This document shows positions 34,796 through 44,665 of a stretch of 64,000 bases of DNA, piece by piece. A program made the position numbers and the translations under genes. Every line of letters starts with the position of its first letter. Positions within the stretch are counted from its first letter, which is position 1. The notes beneath the pieces are model-generated. The model did not search any database. It was not told the DNA's origin and saw nothing but the letters and a program-made list of their open reading frames with translations. Origin of the DNA: JAFAGX01 sp035623335 (GTDB lineage Bacteria > Acidobacteriota > Terriglobia > Terriglobales > Acidobacteriaceae); NCBI GenBank assembly GCA_035623335.1, contig DASPTQ010000290.1, positions 1 to 64,000 of the forward strand, given 5' to 3'.

Positions 34796-35230
34796 CGTTT
34801 TCTAATACCCTTTCTTCCGAGTCAACTCGGCTGGCGACATCGTAGCCAACCGCAATTCGACGCCACAAGTTACGTTCGGAATCGAAATCGGGGTGAATTA
34901 TCTTGCCAGCCGGTTGTTTTGCGAGTGATCGATCTTGACTCTTGCTTGGGAGAGCGGACCGTCCCTGCGAAAGAGTCGGAGACAGAGAAGCGTTGCCCGG
35001 CGCCCGTGACGAACAACAAAACTCGACTGCCTTGACTTAGGATGCAGCGCAGCTATTTCCAATACCTTCCGCCTGCGACCAGCCTCAGGCAACACCTGCT
35101 GCGCTGAGAGATTGATCGGTCATGGTAGGCTGCTCCGCGCATTTCACCACAAGCGTGGCGGCTTCTTCAGTTAAACTCTTTGCCGCGGACAATCGAAGGT
35201 GTCCATGGTTAGCTGCTTTGCGGAGCCTCT
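34796..35230. other. Intergenic stretch, no gene seen
   Basis: About 435 bases between the divergent small secreted protein and MFS genes. It should hold both promoters, but no convincing -35/-10 pair could be picked by eye. A minus-strand ORF at 34898-35095 has no motif or ribosome-binding site. Confidence 0.35.
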
Positions 35231-36529
35231 TTGGTCTCGAACATCCCCAGCGTGCCTCACCGGCGATGGCGTATCGCAGTGCTGCTGGCCATCGGAGTTC
35301 TCGTCAATTTTCTCGACCGCGTCAATCTGTCGGTCTCGCGTGAAGCGCTGAGTGATTCGTTCGGAGTGTCACTGGTGGCATTTGGCTACCTTGCGAGCGC
35401 CTTCAGCTGGACGTATGCCCTGATGCAGATGCCCGCCGGCATCTTGCTGGACCGTTTCGGGGTATCGCGCGTGGGTCGCATGAGCACCCTGCTGTGGAGC
35501 ATCGCTTGCTTTGCGGCGGCGTTCGCGCCGGGGCTGAGCTGGCTTTTCGCTGCACGGTTACTCTTGGGGATAAGCGAATCTCCGACGTTTCCTGCGAATG
35601 CCAAGGCCATTGGATATTGGTTTACGGACAGCGAAAGAAGCCTGGCTACCGCCATCACCGATGCAGCGGCGAAATTTTCTACCGCCATGGGAGTCCCGTT
35701 CCTCGGCGTGCTCCTTTTGCATTTTGGGTGGCGCGCGAGCTTCGCCGCCACAGGGTTCATCAGCTTCTTCTATTTCCTCTTATTTTATTGGGTTTACTGC
35801 AATCCAAAGGAGGATGACCGACTCTCGGCTCGGGAGCTTCAATTCATCACCGAAGGTGGGGCACAGCCGGAAGATCCGCGGAGAGCCCAGGGGAGTTCTC
35901 GGCTCTGTTATCTCTTGCGTCAGCGCAAGGTTTACGGTCTGGCCATCGGATGGGGCGCTTACAACTACACCTTCTTTCTCCTGCTGAACTGGCTTCCGAG
36001 TTATCTTTCGCTTTCGCTGCACGTCGCCTTGCTGCAGTCGGTTCTCTACGCCAGCCTTCCCTGGCTGCTGGCGACCTTCACCGATCTAATCATCGGCGGA
36101 TGGCTGGTGGACCTTCTCCTTGAGCGCGGCTGGAATGCGAACCGAGTCCGCTACGCTGTGATGGTGGGGGGAATGACACTAGGTCTGTTCATTCTGGGCG
36201 CGGCGCGAGCACAAAGTCCGGCGTCGGCGGTGGTCTGGGTCAGTCTGGCGCTCGGCGGCCTGGCCGCCGCCGCGCCCGTGGCCTGGTCGATCCCTTCCTT
36301 GATCGCACCGCGGGAGAGCGTCGGCACGCTGAGCGGCATCGTCAACTTCAGTGGCCAGATCTCGGCGATTAGCGCACCCATCGTGACCGGCTACATCGTT
36401 TCCGCCACGCATTCCTTCGCAGCGGCGTTTGCTACTTCCTCAGCAACCCTGCTTCTCGGGATCGCGGCGTACGTAGTTCTGCTGGGACGCATCGAGCCCA
36501 TTCCGGAACCGGTAGAAAACCAGACCTGA
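35231..36529 (+). CDS. MFS transporter, ACS (anion:cation symporter)-like
   Basis: 432 residues from a TTG with GGAG upstream. About twelve membrane helices. Family signs: VLVNFLDRVNLSVSREALSD in helix 1, LDRFGVSRVGRMSTLLWSI between helices 2 and 3, and RLLLGISESPTFPANAKAIG in helix 4-5, typical of the hexuronate/glucarate/phthalate branch. Likely imports a small organic acid or sugar acid with H+. It lies 45 bases before a lactonase-type beta-propeller gene with the same orientation, so an operon for sugar-acid use is plausible. Confidence 0.88.
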   Translation: MVSNIPSVPHRRWRIAVLLAIGVLVNFLDRVNLSVSREALSDSFGVSLVAFGYLASAFSWTYALMQMPAGILLDRFGVSRVGRMSTLLWSIACFAAAFAPGLSWLFAARLLLGISESPTFPANAKAIGYWFTDSERSLATAITDAAAKFSTAMGVPFLGVLLLHFGWRASFAATGFISFFYFLLFYWVYCNPKEDDRLSARELQFITEGGAQPEDPRRAQGSSRLCYLLRQRKVYGLAIGWGAYNYTFFLLLNWLPSYLSLSLHVALLQSVLYASLPWLLATFTDLIIGGWLVDLLLERGWNANRVRYAVMVGGMTLGLFILGAARAQSPASAVVWVSLALGGLAAAAPVAWSIPSLIAPRESVGTLSGIVNFSGQISAISAPIVTGYIVSATHSFAAAFATSSATLLLGIAAYVVLLGRIEPIPEPVENQT

Positions 36530-36574
36530 GATAGGATGGGAGTGCGGCTCGTGCTCAGGGAAGGATCGTGGGTT

Positions 36575-37750
36575 ATGCCAACGCCTTTCGTCAAACTTTG
36601 CCCTTCGATTACCCTGCTGCTCCTGGCTCTGACAGCGTGGGTGCTTGTCTTCGGCTACGGACACGCTGCAGGGGAGAAATTTCTGGTTTACGTGGGCACT
36701 TACAAAGACCACGGCGGCAAGGGGATCTACGCTTACCGCTTTGACTCGACGGCTGGCCAATTCGATTCCCTGGGAATGGCCGCCGAAAGCGCTGAACCCT
36801 CGTTTCTAGCGATTGCCCAAGACGGGAAATTCCTTTATGCAGTCAATGAGATTAGCAAGTACAACGATCAGCCTGCCGGTGCGATCAGCGCTTTCGCTAT
36901 TCAGAGGGAAAGCGGGAAACTTTCGCTGCTGAATCAAGTTTCCTCGGGCGCCGAGGGCCCGGCCCACATCACACTTGATCGGAGCGGCCGTTATGCCCTG
37001 GTCTCCAACTACGAGCGCGGCAGCGTGGCTGTGTTTCCCCTCTTGCAGGATGGTCGACTGGGCCGGCCTTCGGCATTCGTGCTGCACCAAGGCTCGAGTG
37101 TGGATCCTGAACGCCAGAAAGGACCGCATGCTCACGCCATTGCGCTTTCGCCCGACAATCGCTTTGCCGTTGTGGCTGACCTCGGACTTGATGAGCTGCT
37201 GGTCTACCCCTTCGATGCGGCCGATGGAAGTCTGGGCCGTGAACCGCAGATCGTGAAGACCATGCCGGGTGCCGGTCCCAGGCACTTGGCTTTCGATTCC
37301 AAGGGCAGATTTCTCTATCTGCTCAACGAAATCCAATCGACGGTCGGGACCTATTCCTACGACGCGGCGACCGGCAAGCTGCGCGAGTTGCAAACCATAT
37401 CGACCTTGCCTAAAGGATTTTCAGGTGCGAAGGAAGCCGCAGAAATCGAAATCCACCCCTCCGGCAAATTTCTCTTTGTCTCGAATCGCGGCGACGACAA
37501 CAGTATCGTCGTATTGGCGATTGATCCGGAGCGGGGAACGCTAGCTCCGGTGGAAACCGACTCGACCCGGGGAAGGACTCCGCGCCATTTCACCCTCGAT
37601 CCCACAGGATCGTGGTTGCTCGCGGCCAACCAAGACTCGGATCAGATTGTCTTGTTTCAGGTCAATCCCAAGACCGGCCACCTTACCCCCAACGGACAGA
37701 CTATCCACGTACCCTCGCCCGCCTGCATAAAGTTTGTTGTGACTCGGTGA
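36575..37750 (+). CDS. Secreted lactonase-type seven-bladed beta-propeller (6-phosphogluconolactonase-like, Pgl/YbhE family)
   Basis: 391 residues from ATG 36575 (an in-frame start at 36536 adds 13). Signal peptide (ITLLLLALTAWVLVFGYGHA), then the family order: FLVYVGTYKDHGGKGIYAYR, EPSFLAIAQDGKFLYAVNEI, GPAHITLDRSGRYALVSNYE, KGPHAHAIALSPDNRFAVVAD, GPRHLAFDSKGRFLYLLNEI and TPRHFTLDPTGSWLLAANQD. The repeated R-H-(L/I/F)-x-(F/L)-D-P/S blocks are the propeller blades. Cytosolic relatives hydrolyse 6-phosphogluconolactone; this one is exported, so it may act on other lactones. It follows the MFS transporter. Confidence 0.85.
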   Translation: MPTPFVKLCPSITLLLLALTAWVLVFGYGHAAGEKFLVYVGTYKDHGGKGIYAYRFDSTAGQFDSLGMAAESAEPSFLAIAQDGKFLYAVNEISKYNDQPAGAISAFAIQRESGKLSLLNQVSSGAEGPAHITLDRSGRYALVSNYERGSVAVFPLLQDGRLGRPSAFVLHQGSSVDPERQKGPHAHAIALSPDNRFAVVADLGLDELLVYPFDAADGSLGREPQIVKTMPGAGPRHLAFDSKGRFLYLLNEIQSTVGTYSYDAATGKLRELQTISTLPKGFSGAKEAAEIEIHPSGKFLFVSNRGDDNSIVVLAIDPERGTLAPVETDSTRGRTPRHFTLDPTGSWLLAANQDSDQIVLFQVNPKTGHLTPNGQTIHVPSPACIKFVVTR

Positions 37751-37820
37751 ATGGAGCGGGGCGCTGGCAGCGCCACATCTGCGGTGTGTACTGGACGAGA
37801 TCCAATGGAAAAGCAGGGCT

Positions 37821-39350
37821 TCAGCGGCAAGTTGGGGCAGGCATAGAGTCAAAGATCTGCTGCAACCCAGGGTAGATCTTACGGTAGGTGCCGTAAGCGC
37901 GTTGCATCACCTGCGAGACCTCCTCGTCGGGTGGGATCCGCAGGGCCACGCGCACAACCTCGTCACAAGCTTCCTCGACCGATCTCCACCGACCGGCGCC
38001 GGTGCCTGCCAGAATTGCGGCGCCGTAGGCTGCGCCCTCCTCCGCCGCCACGGTTTCTACCTCACGTCCGTAGACGTCGGCTTGAATTTGTCTCCATAGA
38101 GGTGATCGCGCCCCGCCGCCACCCAGCCGAATCGACGTGACCGGAATCTGCATCTCCTCGAAGATCGTGAACGTGTCCTTCAAACTAAAAGCCACCCCTT
38201 CCAGGATGGCCCGAATGACATGGCCGCGGGTGTGTGAAGCCGTCAGCCCCAGCCAGGCCGCGCGCGCGTTGGGATCGAGATGGGGTGTGCGCTCACCCAT
38301 GAGGTAGGGCACCCAGAAGGCGCCGTCAGAACCTGCGGGTGCCGCCGTGGCTTCTTCGGCTAGACAGTCGTAGGGGTCGCGTCCATCCTTCGACCATACG
38401 CCGAAGCGATCCCGAAACCAGCGCAAGGACAAGCCTGCGGCCTGCGTCACCCCCATCACGTGCCAGCGTCCGGGGATGGCATGGCAAAATGTGTGCAACC
38501 GTCCTTGCCCATCGAGCGCAGGGCGATCGGTCGCGGCAAATACCACCCCGGAAGTTCCAATGGTCGCACTGACCGTGCCGGCGCGCGCGATGCCCATGCC
38601 GACCGCCCCCGCCGCCTGATCTCCCGCGCCGGCAACCACAGGAGTCCCAGCCCGCAGGCCTGTGGCTTCGGCGCCCGCTGGCGATACTCGTCCACAGACT
38701 TGAGGCGACTCGTAGAGCACCGGAAGGAGCCGGTCGTCGATGCCGGTCCTGCTCAACACCTCGGCTGACCAACGCCGGCCAGCTACGTCCAGCAGAAGGG
38801 TCCCCGAGGCATCCGCCACGTCAATGGCCTGCTCTCCCGTGAGGCGGAACCGTACGTAGTCTTTGGGAAGCAAGATGTGCGCGGTTCGGCTCCAACATCG
38901 AGGTTCGTTATCGCGAACCCACAGCAGTTTCGTTAAGGTGAAATTGGGGAGGGGAGGATTCGAGGTCAGCCGAATCAGCTCATCCGCACCGAACAGTTGT
39001 GCCAGTTCATAGCTTTGGCTCTGGCTGCGCTGATCGCACCAGAGGATTGCATGGCGGATCACCTCTAGTCCCTCGTCGAGCAGGACCGCCCCGTGCATCT
39101 GTCCCGAGAAGCCCACACAGGCGACCTCCTCGGGCCGGATCCTAGCGGAATGAAGCGCCTCGCGAACCGCCAAGCGGCAGGCTCGCCACCAGTCGCGTGG
39201 GTCCTGTTCCGCCCAACCCGGCTGCTGGCTGGCAAAGGGCTCATGCTCCGCCGATCCAGCCACCACCACCTTGCCCGCCTCGTCAATGATGAGCGCCCGC
39301 GTACCCCCTGTGCCGACGTCGATGCCTAGATAGCGGATGCTACCTCCCAA
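37821..39350 (-). CDS. xylB: Xylulokinase
   Basis: 509 residues, FGGY-family carbohydrate kinase. The N-terminal ATPase strand is RYLGIDVGTGGTRALIIDEA; VGFSGQMHGAVLLDEGLEVI and HAILWCDQRSQSQ are xylulokinase-typical (GQMHG, W-x-D-x-R). The C-terminal half has AGAGDQAAGAVGMGIARAGT, GTSGVVFAAT and IRLGGGGARSPLWRQIQAD. It phosphorylates D-xylulose for the pentose phosphate pathway. It converges with the lactonase gene (stop 70 bases apart). No isomerase next to it. The FGGY family is broad but the GQMHG motif favours xylulose. Confidence 0.88.
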   Translation of the reverse strand: MGGSIRYLGIDVGTGGTRALIIDEAGKVVVAGSAEHEPFASQQPGWAEQDPRDWWRACRLAVREALHSARIRPEEVACVGFSGQMHGAVLLDEGLEVIRHAILWCDQRSQSQSYELAQLFGADELIRLTSNPPLPNFTLTKLLWVRDNEPRCWSRTAHILLPKDYVRFRLTGEQAIDVADASGTLLLDVAGRRWSAEVLSRTGIDDRLLPVLYESPQVCGRVSPAGAEATGLRAGTPVVAGAGDQAAGAVGMGIARAGTVSATIGTSGVVFAATDRPALDGQGRLHTFCHAIPGRWHVMGVTQAAGLSLRWFRDRFGVWSKDGRDPYDCLAEEATAAPAGSDGAFWVPYLMGERTPHLDPNARAAWLGLTASHTRGHVIRAILEGVAFSLKDTFTIFEEMQIPVTSIRLGGGGARSPLWRQIQADVYGREVETVAAEEGAAYGAAILAGTGAGRWRSVEEACDEVVRVALRIPPDEEVSQVMQRAYGTYRKIYPGLQQIFDSMPAPTCR

Positions 39351-39585
39351 TATCTTTTTGTTCCCGGGTTCGAAGAATTGTGTCCAGGAGACGGGACGGC
39401 CCCGCCTTCAAGAAGAACTTTAAGGTTCAGCCGATCGAATCGAAACCGCCCGAATTTTACATCATCCGCGACGATTCCGTTTCTCCCCCGTTACGTGTCG
39501 AACCAGCCCCGGGTCACCGTGGAGTGATGGGCCCGCTGGGCAGTGAGCCAAGTTGACCGGGCTCGGGCGCGCAGAGAGTCCGATG

Positions 39586-39858
39586 TCAGGCGGAGTTGGC
39601 GGCTGATTTGGCCTCGGAGAACACCAACCACTCTAGGGTGGCAAACGGCAAGTAGACGTTCGGTGCCTCCAGGCTGGCCAAGGCACTCCCGGTAATCTCC
39701 CGTAAAGCTGAGATCAGATCATCGCTGATGAAGCAGAAGCCGATCTCATCGGCGGAGGTGATTGTGCCGGAAAAGGCACGGCTGAATAAGGAGGACTTCA
39801 AGAGCACACGTTTGCCCACAAGCTTGGCACTGGGAGGTTGTGGGCCGACGAACGACAT
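39586..39858 (-). CDS. Small protein of unknown function
   Basis: 90 residues from ATG 39858, which has GGGAAGGG nine bases upstream; an in-frame start at 39909 lacks one. Sequence: KLVGKRVLLKSSLFSRAFSG, TITSADEIGFCFISDDLISA, LREITGSALASLEAPNVYLP, FATLEWLVFSEAK. It has a beta-rich, Sm- or PilZ-like feel, but no family is recognised. Cytosolic. Divergent from the membrane protein at 39945. Confidence 0.6.
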   Translation of the reverse strand: MSFVGPQPPSAKLVGKRVLLKSSLFSRAFSGTITSADEIGFCFISDDLISALREITGSALASLEAPNVYLPFATLEWLVFSEAKSAANSA

Positions 39859-39944
39859 GGATAGCACCCTTCCCTGGACAGTTTGCCGCGCGCAATCCGG
39901 GTTGAACAACCCTGGTTGCGCCTCTGCCGTTACAAGAGTAATGA

Positions 39945-40868
39945 GTGCGCTACTATGACCTCATGCTTTCCCTGGGGTTGGCCATCACAGGGTTAACCAC
40001 GGCAGTTCTGGTGATTACATTCTTCCGCCACCGGAAATTCCCGTTGCCCGCGTACGGCTGGCCCGGACTGATCGCTTTGATCGCGGCGGAAGCTTTGCTG
40101 TTCCATGGATTTCAGCCGCTGGCAATCTATTTCACACCGGTGGCCTGGACTTGCTACATTCTGCTCGCCGACTCTGCCGTGTACGCGATCCGCGGGCATT
40201 CCCGGCTGCACTCCGATCCTAGTCAGTTTGCCAGCATAGCTGCGCTTTCGATTCCGCTCTGGCTCATTTTCGAAGCCTACAATCTTCGTCTTAACAACTG
40301 GGTCTACACCGGCGTTCCGCAAGCCTGGCCGTTTGCCCTGCTGGGATACGGATGGTCGTTTGCCACCATCACTCCCGGCATCTTTGAAACCGCCGACTTG
40401 ATCGCATCCTTCGGATGGTTTCATGCCTCCGCAGCCCCGGTTCGGCTTTCCGCCGGGGCACAGCGCGCCCTGATGTTTTTTGGCGCCCTTTGTCTGATCA
40501 TTCCCCTGGTCCTGCCGCGACCGCTGGCGGCGCGCCTATTTTTCCTGGTGTGGATCGGCTTTGTGTTTCTTCTGGATCCGATCAACCACCGCCACGGGCT
40601 GCCCTCCTTGATTGGCAATCTTGGCGAAGGCCGCCGCGATTGGTTTTACTCTCTGCTCGCCTCGGGCTTTGTTTGCGGATGGTTGTGGGAATTCTGGAAC
40701 TACTGGGCCACCGCCCAGTGGCATTACATATTTCCCATGTTTCAGAGGTGGAAGATCTTTGAAATGCCGGCTCCTGGCTATCTGGGATTTCTGCCCTTTG
40801 CCCTGGAGTGCTTCGTCATGTACGTAACCACCGCCTGGCTACTCAGGCTGCCCTCAGTTCGAGCATGA
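39945..40868 (+). CDS. Polytopic membrane protein of unknown function
   Basis: 307 residues from GTG 39945 (ATG 39963, MLSLGLAITG, is the alternative). About eight hydrophobic segments, e.g. ITGLTTAVLVITFF, LIALIAAEALLFHGF, LIIPLVLPRPLAARLFFLVW and LGFLPFALECFVMYV. Trp/Tyr/Phe-rich loops include YNLRLNNWVYTGVPQAWPFA and WEFWNYWATAQWHYIFPMF. I do not recognise a characterised family. The last 15 bases overlap the end of the convergent serine-hydrolase gene. Confidence 0.7.
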   Translation: MRYYDLMLSLGLAITGLTTAVLVITFFRHRKFPLPAYGWPGLIALIAAEALLFHGFQPLAIYFTPVAWTCYILLADSAVYAIRGHSRLHSDPSQFASIAALSIPLWLIFEAYNLRLNNWVYTGVPQAWPFALLGYGWSFATITPGIFETADLIASFGWFHASAAPVRLSAGAQRALMFFGALCLIIPLVLPRPLAARLFFLVWIGFVFLLDPINHRHGLPSLIGNLGEGRRDWFYSLLASGFVCGWLWEFWNYWATAQWHYIFPMFQRWKIFEMPAPGYLGFLPFALECFVMYVTTAWLLRLPSVRA

Positions 40869-42278
40869 GCAACCGACCCGCGGGATCACCTGGTACTGCT
40901 CCAGCTTTCCGTTGGGCATTTCGTAAGTCCATGCCTCGAGAGTCTTGTCGGGAAATTTGATCTGATACACGCGCAGCCTCATACCGCCTCGCAGCGCCTG
41001 GTGCGTCTGAACAAACTCCTGGGGTGTTCCCAAAGGTTCGAGGCTGCTAGCGATATCCTTCAGCGCCGGTTCGCTGAAGTAAGAGTTGGCGTTCTCGGTG
41101 AAGAGTGAGCGATCGATGGTGCCGTGCTCAAGCCCGAGAAAAATCATTCGCGCCTGCTCAAGTTTGTCGGAAGCCGTCGCATCGACACTGGCTAGCAGCA
41201 ATGGAGCGATGGCGCGGACAATTTCCTGTGTGGTTTCGACCGCATCCTGGTTCGTCAGCGTCGCGACGGCTACTCGTTCGTCGGGAAAGACCAGGTTGTG
41301 GGCGGTGAAACCCGAGACCTCCCCTCCGTGGGATAACGCCCGATGTCCAAACTCGGGGCTGACGTGCACGCCGAGCCCGTAGGAGGTTCCTAGGCCGTTC
41401 TTGAGCACGACCTCACGCTCCAACTCCTGGTAGGACGCCGGCTTCATCAGGGTGCGATTCATGATGGAAATGTCCCACTTGGCTAAATCTCCCGCCGGCA
41501 TTGCCAGTTCACCCGCGGCGAACAGCCAGCCTGGTCCTTCCTTCGGAGCTGGACGCAGCGGGCCCAGTGCGTACCGCATGTAGCCCGAGGCATCGGTTTC
41601 TCCTAGTTTCTCCTTATCCACGTTGGCCACGCTGTGCATCGCGAGGGGCGTGAAGATCTTCTTCTGAAGAAACTCGAGTAAGGGCATGCCGCTGACCTTC
41701 TCCACGATCAGACCAGCAATCACGAAATTGGTATTGCTGTACTGCCACTTTGTACCCGGATCAAAATCCAGGGGCTTGCGCGCCCAGGTATCAAGAATCT
41801 GCTGCGGGGTCACCGCCGCCAGCATATCCGGCATGACATAGTCCTGCGGCCAGTAGTCCTGATATCCCGAGGTATGCGAAAGCAACTGCCGGATCGTGAC
41901 TTCGTTGGCCCGCGTCAGGCGGGGAAGAAATTTGGCCACTTTATCATCCAGGGAAAGTTTGCCTTGCTCCGCCAACAGGAGGATGGCGGAGGCGGTGAAT
42001 TGCTTGCTGATCGATCCAATGCTGTAGCGCATCTCTGGCTTGGCCTCGAGCCGCGGCTCAACCCGCGCTTCTCCATACGCCTTGAGGTACACAACCTGTC
42101 CGTCTTTCACTACCGCGACCGACACGCTGGGCACATCCGTATTGGCCAGAGCATCCCCGACTATTTTGTCGATGGCCTGGCGCAGATCCGCCGGGGCCTG
42201 AGCTTGAGCCATAGCGAAACCTGCCACGGTGACAACCAGGATGGGGCGAAGCAAGTGGAGAAAAGCAGATTGGCGCAT
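40854..42278 (-). CDS. Secreted serine hydrolase, beta-lactamase/penicillin-binding type (class C fold)
   Basis: 474 residues from ATG 42278, six bases after CAGGAGG. Signal peptide (LLRPILVVTVAGFAMAQA). Class C beta-lactamase-like motifs: SISK (Ser89-Lys92) in RYSIGSISKQFTASAILLLA, YSN in WQYSNTNFVIAGLIVEKVSG, and HGGEVSGFTAHNLVFP near residue 320 in place of KTG. After about residue 370 is a small extra domain (FLGLEHGTIDRSLFTENANS). Such proteins are esterases, peptidases or peptidoglycan enzymes rather than true beta-lactamases. Not in an operon. Confidence 0.85.
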   Translation of the reverse strand: MRQSAFLHLLRPILVVTVAGFAMAQAQAPADLRQAIDKIVGDALANTDVPSVSVAVVKDGQVVYLKAYGEARVEPRLEAKPEMRYSIGSISKQFTASAILLLAEQGKLSLDDKVAKFLPRLTRANEVTIRQLLSHTSGYQDYWPQDYVMPDMLAAVTPQQILDTWARKPLDFDPGTKWQYSNTNFVIAGLIVEKVSGMPLLEFLQKKIFTPLAMHSVANVDKEKLGETDASGYMRYALGPLRPAPKEGPGWLFAAGELAMPAGDLAKWDISIMNRTLMKPASYQELEREVVLKNGLGTSYGLGVHVSPEFGHRALSHGGEVSGFTAHNLVFPDERVAVATLTNQDAVETTQEIVRAIAPLLLASVDATASDKLEQARMIFLGLEHGTIDRSLFTENANSYFSEPALKDIASSLEPLGTPQEFVQTHQALRGGMRLRVYQIKFPDKTLEAWTYEMPNGKLEQYQVIPRVGCSCSN

Positions 42279-42409
42279 GGAAGCCTCCTGGAAAAAAACG
42301 GGACAGTGTAGCACGCACGCGGCCTAGTGCGACCACGCCTCTTGAGGAGGATAGAGTAGCGGATCCAGGCGGGCAGGTGGGCGACCGACCCTAGGCTCGT
42401 TTCGCGAGC

Positions 42410-43729
42410 CTATTTCGGTGGCCGCTCAAAGAACTGAAACTTGTCCATTTGCGCAGGGACGGCCACGTCGAAGAACCCCACCATCATCTCGTTATAGGTC
42501 TGGTCGCCCCAGGTGACTGCACTGTCCGGATCCGGATTATGGCGATTGTGCCGCGAGTTGTCGTAGATACCCACGGCCTTGAGGCGGGTTCCGGCTTTGA
42601 GAAGCCTCGGTTGCTCCAGGCGATAGCTCAGCTGCCAATAAAAGTCATAATTCACCCGCAACAGGATCTCGTCCCTGCCATCGGGATGCACCAGATGGTA
42701 CTCAAAGCGCTTGCCCCGCAGGTGCATGTGGGGAAAGAAGCTGAGCAATGTACAGTCGTTCGGCAGCGTACCCTGAACCTCCACCCGATAGTTGTCTGCC
42801 CCAGGGGGAATGGGAATGGTGTCGTGATCATTGGCGAGTTGCAGTGTGAGCACGCGCTCTAGCGGGACATGCTTCGCAAAGACCAGTCCTACACTGGTCT
42901 GATCCGCCGCTGGATGACCATTGGTGGTGTAGTGCATCTGGAAGACCAGATCGGAGTGCGCCGGAATCATCTTTGCCATTCCATCCGGCCACTGGTCGGG
43001 CGAGCTGCCTGGGGCATAAACCAGGAGCATGTCGCTCTTGGTTTCGTGGGCCGCATGCCGCAGATGCTCATCGCTGAGACTGGAGGCGGTGAAGGGCACA
43101 CCGGTTGGCGCTCCCCGCAACCAGTCGGAGCCGGGCGGGCGAATGTAGACAACGGCATGGTGTACGTGCTCCCGGCTCGACGGGTTCACCTCGGACATTT
43201 GCACCCACTGATCATCAGCAAACTTGGTGGGGACGATTTCATAGGTATATTCGAGAACCCCCGCCGCAGGGATCACGACCGGCTGCGGCATCTTCATCAC
43301 TGCGTCCGGCTGCGGGATGTTCCACCCCTTCGTCCAGTGCGGAGATGGAGGTGAATCTGCCTGCTCGCCAGCCGGCGCTCCTCGGTCCGCCCACGCCGAC
43401 AGCATCGAGATTTCGCCAGATGTCAGAGACGGATCGTCCGAAAAGTGACCGCAGCAGGGATCGGCGAACCAGGGCGGCATCGCCTTCGTACGGACCGCAT
43501 CGCGAATGCGAGTCGCCCACGGCCGTGTTTCCTCATAGGTCAGGAACGACTGACGAGCAATCTCGCCCGGACGATGGCAACTTTGGCAATGCTTCTCGAG
43601 GATGGGTACCACATCGCGGTAAAACGTCGGAGCCGGCGCCCGGTCCTGATTTACGCGATTCCTACCAAAGAGCGGAACGAGGAAGACGGCCGCGAGGAGG
43701 AGGACAACTACTTTGCAAGAGCAGCACAC
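42410..43729 (-). CDS. Secreted cytochrome c / copper type II monooxygenase-like fusion protein
   Basis: 439 residues (GTG start). The N-terminal signal (KVVVLLLAAVFLVPLFG) is followed by a short heme c-binding domain with C48-Q-S-C51-H52 and later Met residues, then a C-terminal region resembling the PHM-type ascorbate-dependent copper monooxygenase: REHVHHAVVY (HxHH), DLVFQMHYTTNGHPA, FFPHMHLRGKRFEYHLV and NEMMVGFFD with a probable Met ligand. Periplasmic electron transfer from heme to copper is implied. Similar fusions occur in Acidobacteriota; the substrate is unknown. It starts about 100 bases upstream of the end of the DJ-1 gene. Confidence 0.75.
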   Translation of the reverse strand: MCCSCKVVVLLLAAVFLVPLFGRNRVNQDRAPAPTFYRDVVPILEKHCQSCHRPGEIARQSFLTYEETRPWATRIRDAVRTKAMPPWFADPCCGHFSDDPSLTSGEISMLSAWADRGAPAGEQADSPPSPHWTKGWNIPQPDAVMKMPQPVVIPAAGVLEYTYEIVPTKFADDQWVQMSEVNPSSREHVHHAVVYIRPPGSDWLRGAPTGVPFTASSLSDEHLRHAAHETKSDMLLVYAPGSSPDQWPDGMAKMIPAHSDLVFQMHYTTNGHPAADQTSVGLVFAKHVPLERVLTLQLANDHDTIPIPPGADNYRVEVQGTLPNDCTLLSFFPHMHLRGKRFEYHLVHPDGRDEILLRVNYDFYWQLSYRLEQPRLLKAGTRLKAVGIYDNSRHNRHNPDPDSAVTWGDQTYNEMMVGFFDVAVPAQMDKFQFFERPPK

Positions 43730-43826
43730 CGATGAACCGTTATATCAGCTGTGGTCGAGATCTCACGCCTTCGGCCAGGCCGCCGGCGATAGCAATCACT
43801 GCTCGGCCGCACAACCGGCCCTGGCC

Positions 43827-44426
43827 TTAAGCAGCCTCGGGCTTGCGCCCACGCGCACCCGGTTCCAGCACTTCCAAGAAAGCCGCCAGCCACACCGGGT
43901 GCGCCGGCCACGCTGGCGCGGTCACCAAATTGTCGTCCACGCAGGCTTGGTCCATGGCTACGGACACATACGTTCCGCCGGCCGCCGTCACCTCCGGCGA
44001 GACGGCAGGATAACAACTCACCTTCCGGCCTGGGAGCGCTCCCGCGACTGCCAGGAGCTGGGCTGCGTGGCAGATGGCCGCAATCGGCTTTTGCGCCGCG
44101 GCGAAGTGGCGGATAATGTCGAGCACTCGCGAATTCAGCCGCAGATACTCCGGGGCCCGCCCCCCGGGCAGCACGAGCGCATCGTAGCTCTCCGGTTGGA
44201 TCTCGTCGAAGTTCCCATTCAGCACAAAGTTGTGCCCCCGCTTTTCACTGTATGTCTGGTCGCCCTCAAAATCGTGGATGGCGGTGCGCACGAATTCCCC
44301 TGCTTTCTTTCCCGGGCAGACGGCCACCACTGCGTGTCCCACCATCTGCAACGCTTGGAAAGGGACCATCACTTCGTAGTCTTCGACATAGTCGCCAGCC
44401 AGCAGGAGAATGCGCTTCTGTGCCAT
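43827..44426 (-). CDS. DJ-1/PfpI family protein
   Basis: 199 residues from ATG 44426, five bases after GGAGGG; longer in-frame starts give a poor N-terminus. Fold signs: ILLLAGDYVEDYEVMVPFQA with Glu15/Glu18, YDALVLPGGRAPEYLRL, and IAAICHAAQLLA with nucleophilic Cys119 and neighbouring His120. The family holds deglycases, glyoxalase-like proteins and PfpI-type peptidases. No signal sequence, so cytosolic. It is the next gene downstream of nothing evident and ends about 100 bases before the copper-protein gene, a possible two-gene unit. Confidence 0.88.
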   Translation of the reverse strand: MAQKRILLLAGDYVEDYEVMVPFQALQMVGHAVVAVCPGKKAGEFVRTAIHDFEGDQTYSEKRGHNFVLNGNFDEIQPESYDALVLPGGRAPEYLRLNSRVLDIIRHFAAAQKPIAAICHAAQLLAVAGALPGRKVSCYPAVSPEVTAAGGTYVSVAMDQACVDDNLVTAPAWPAHPVWLAAFLEVLEPGARGRKPEAA

Positions 44427-44665
44427 GTTGCCCTCCAGGGCTATTGTGCCAGAAATAGACGGCCAGGGTAGGGAAGCGCCTTTGGTGCTCAGAGATTCCT
44501 GGCATCTGCTGGAGCTGCGAAATCTCCAGAGCTGACCGGCCCGCCAGAAATCAACGCCCTCCGAGCCCCGGGTTGCCCGGGGTGCCCGGGACGCCTCTAC
44601 TCTTTCAGAAACTGACCCCCTGGCTGTACCATAATCAGTCACTTATCCCGGAGGGGATTGCATCC

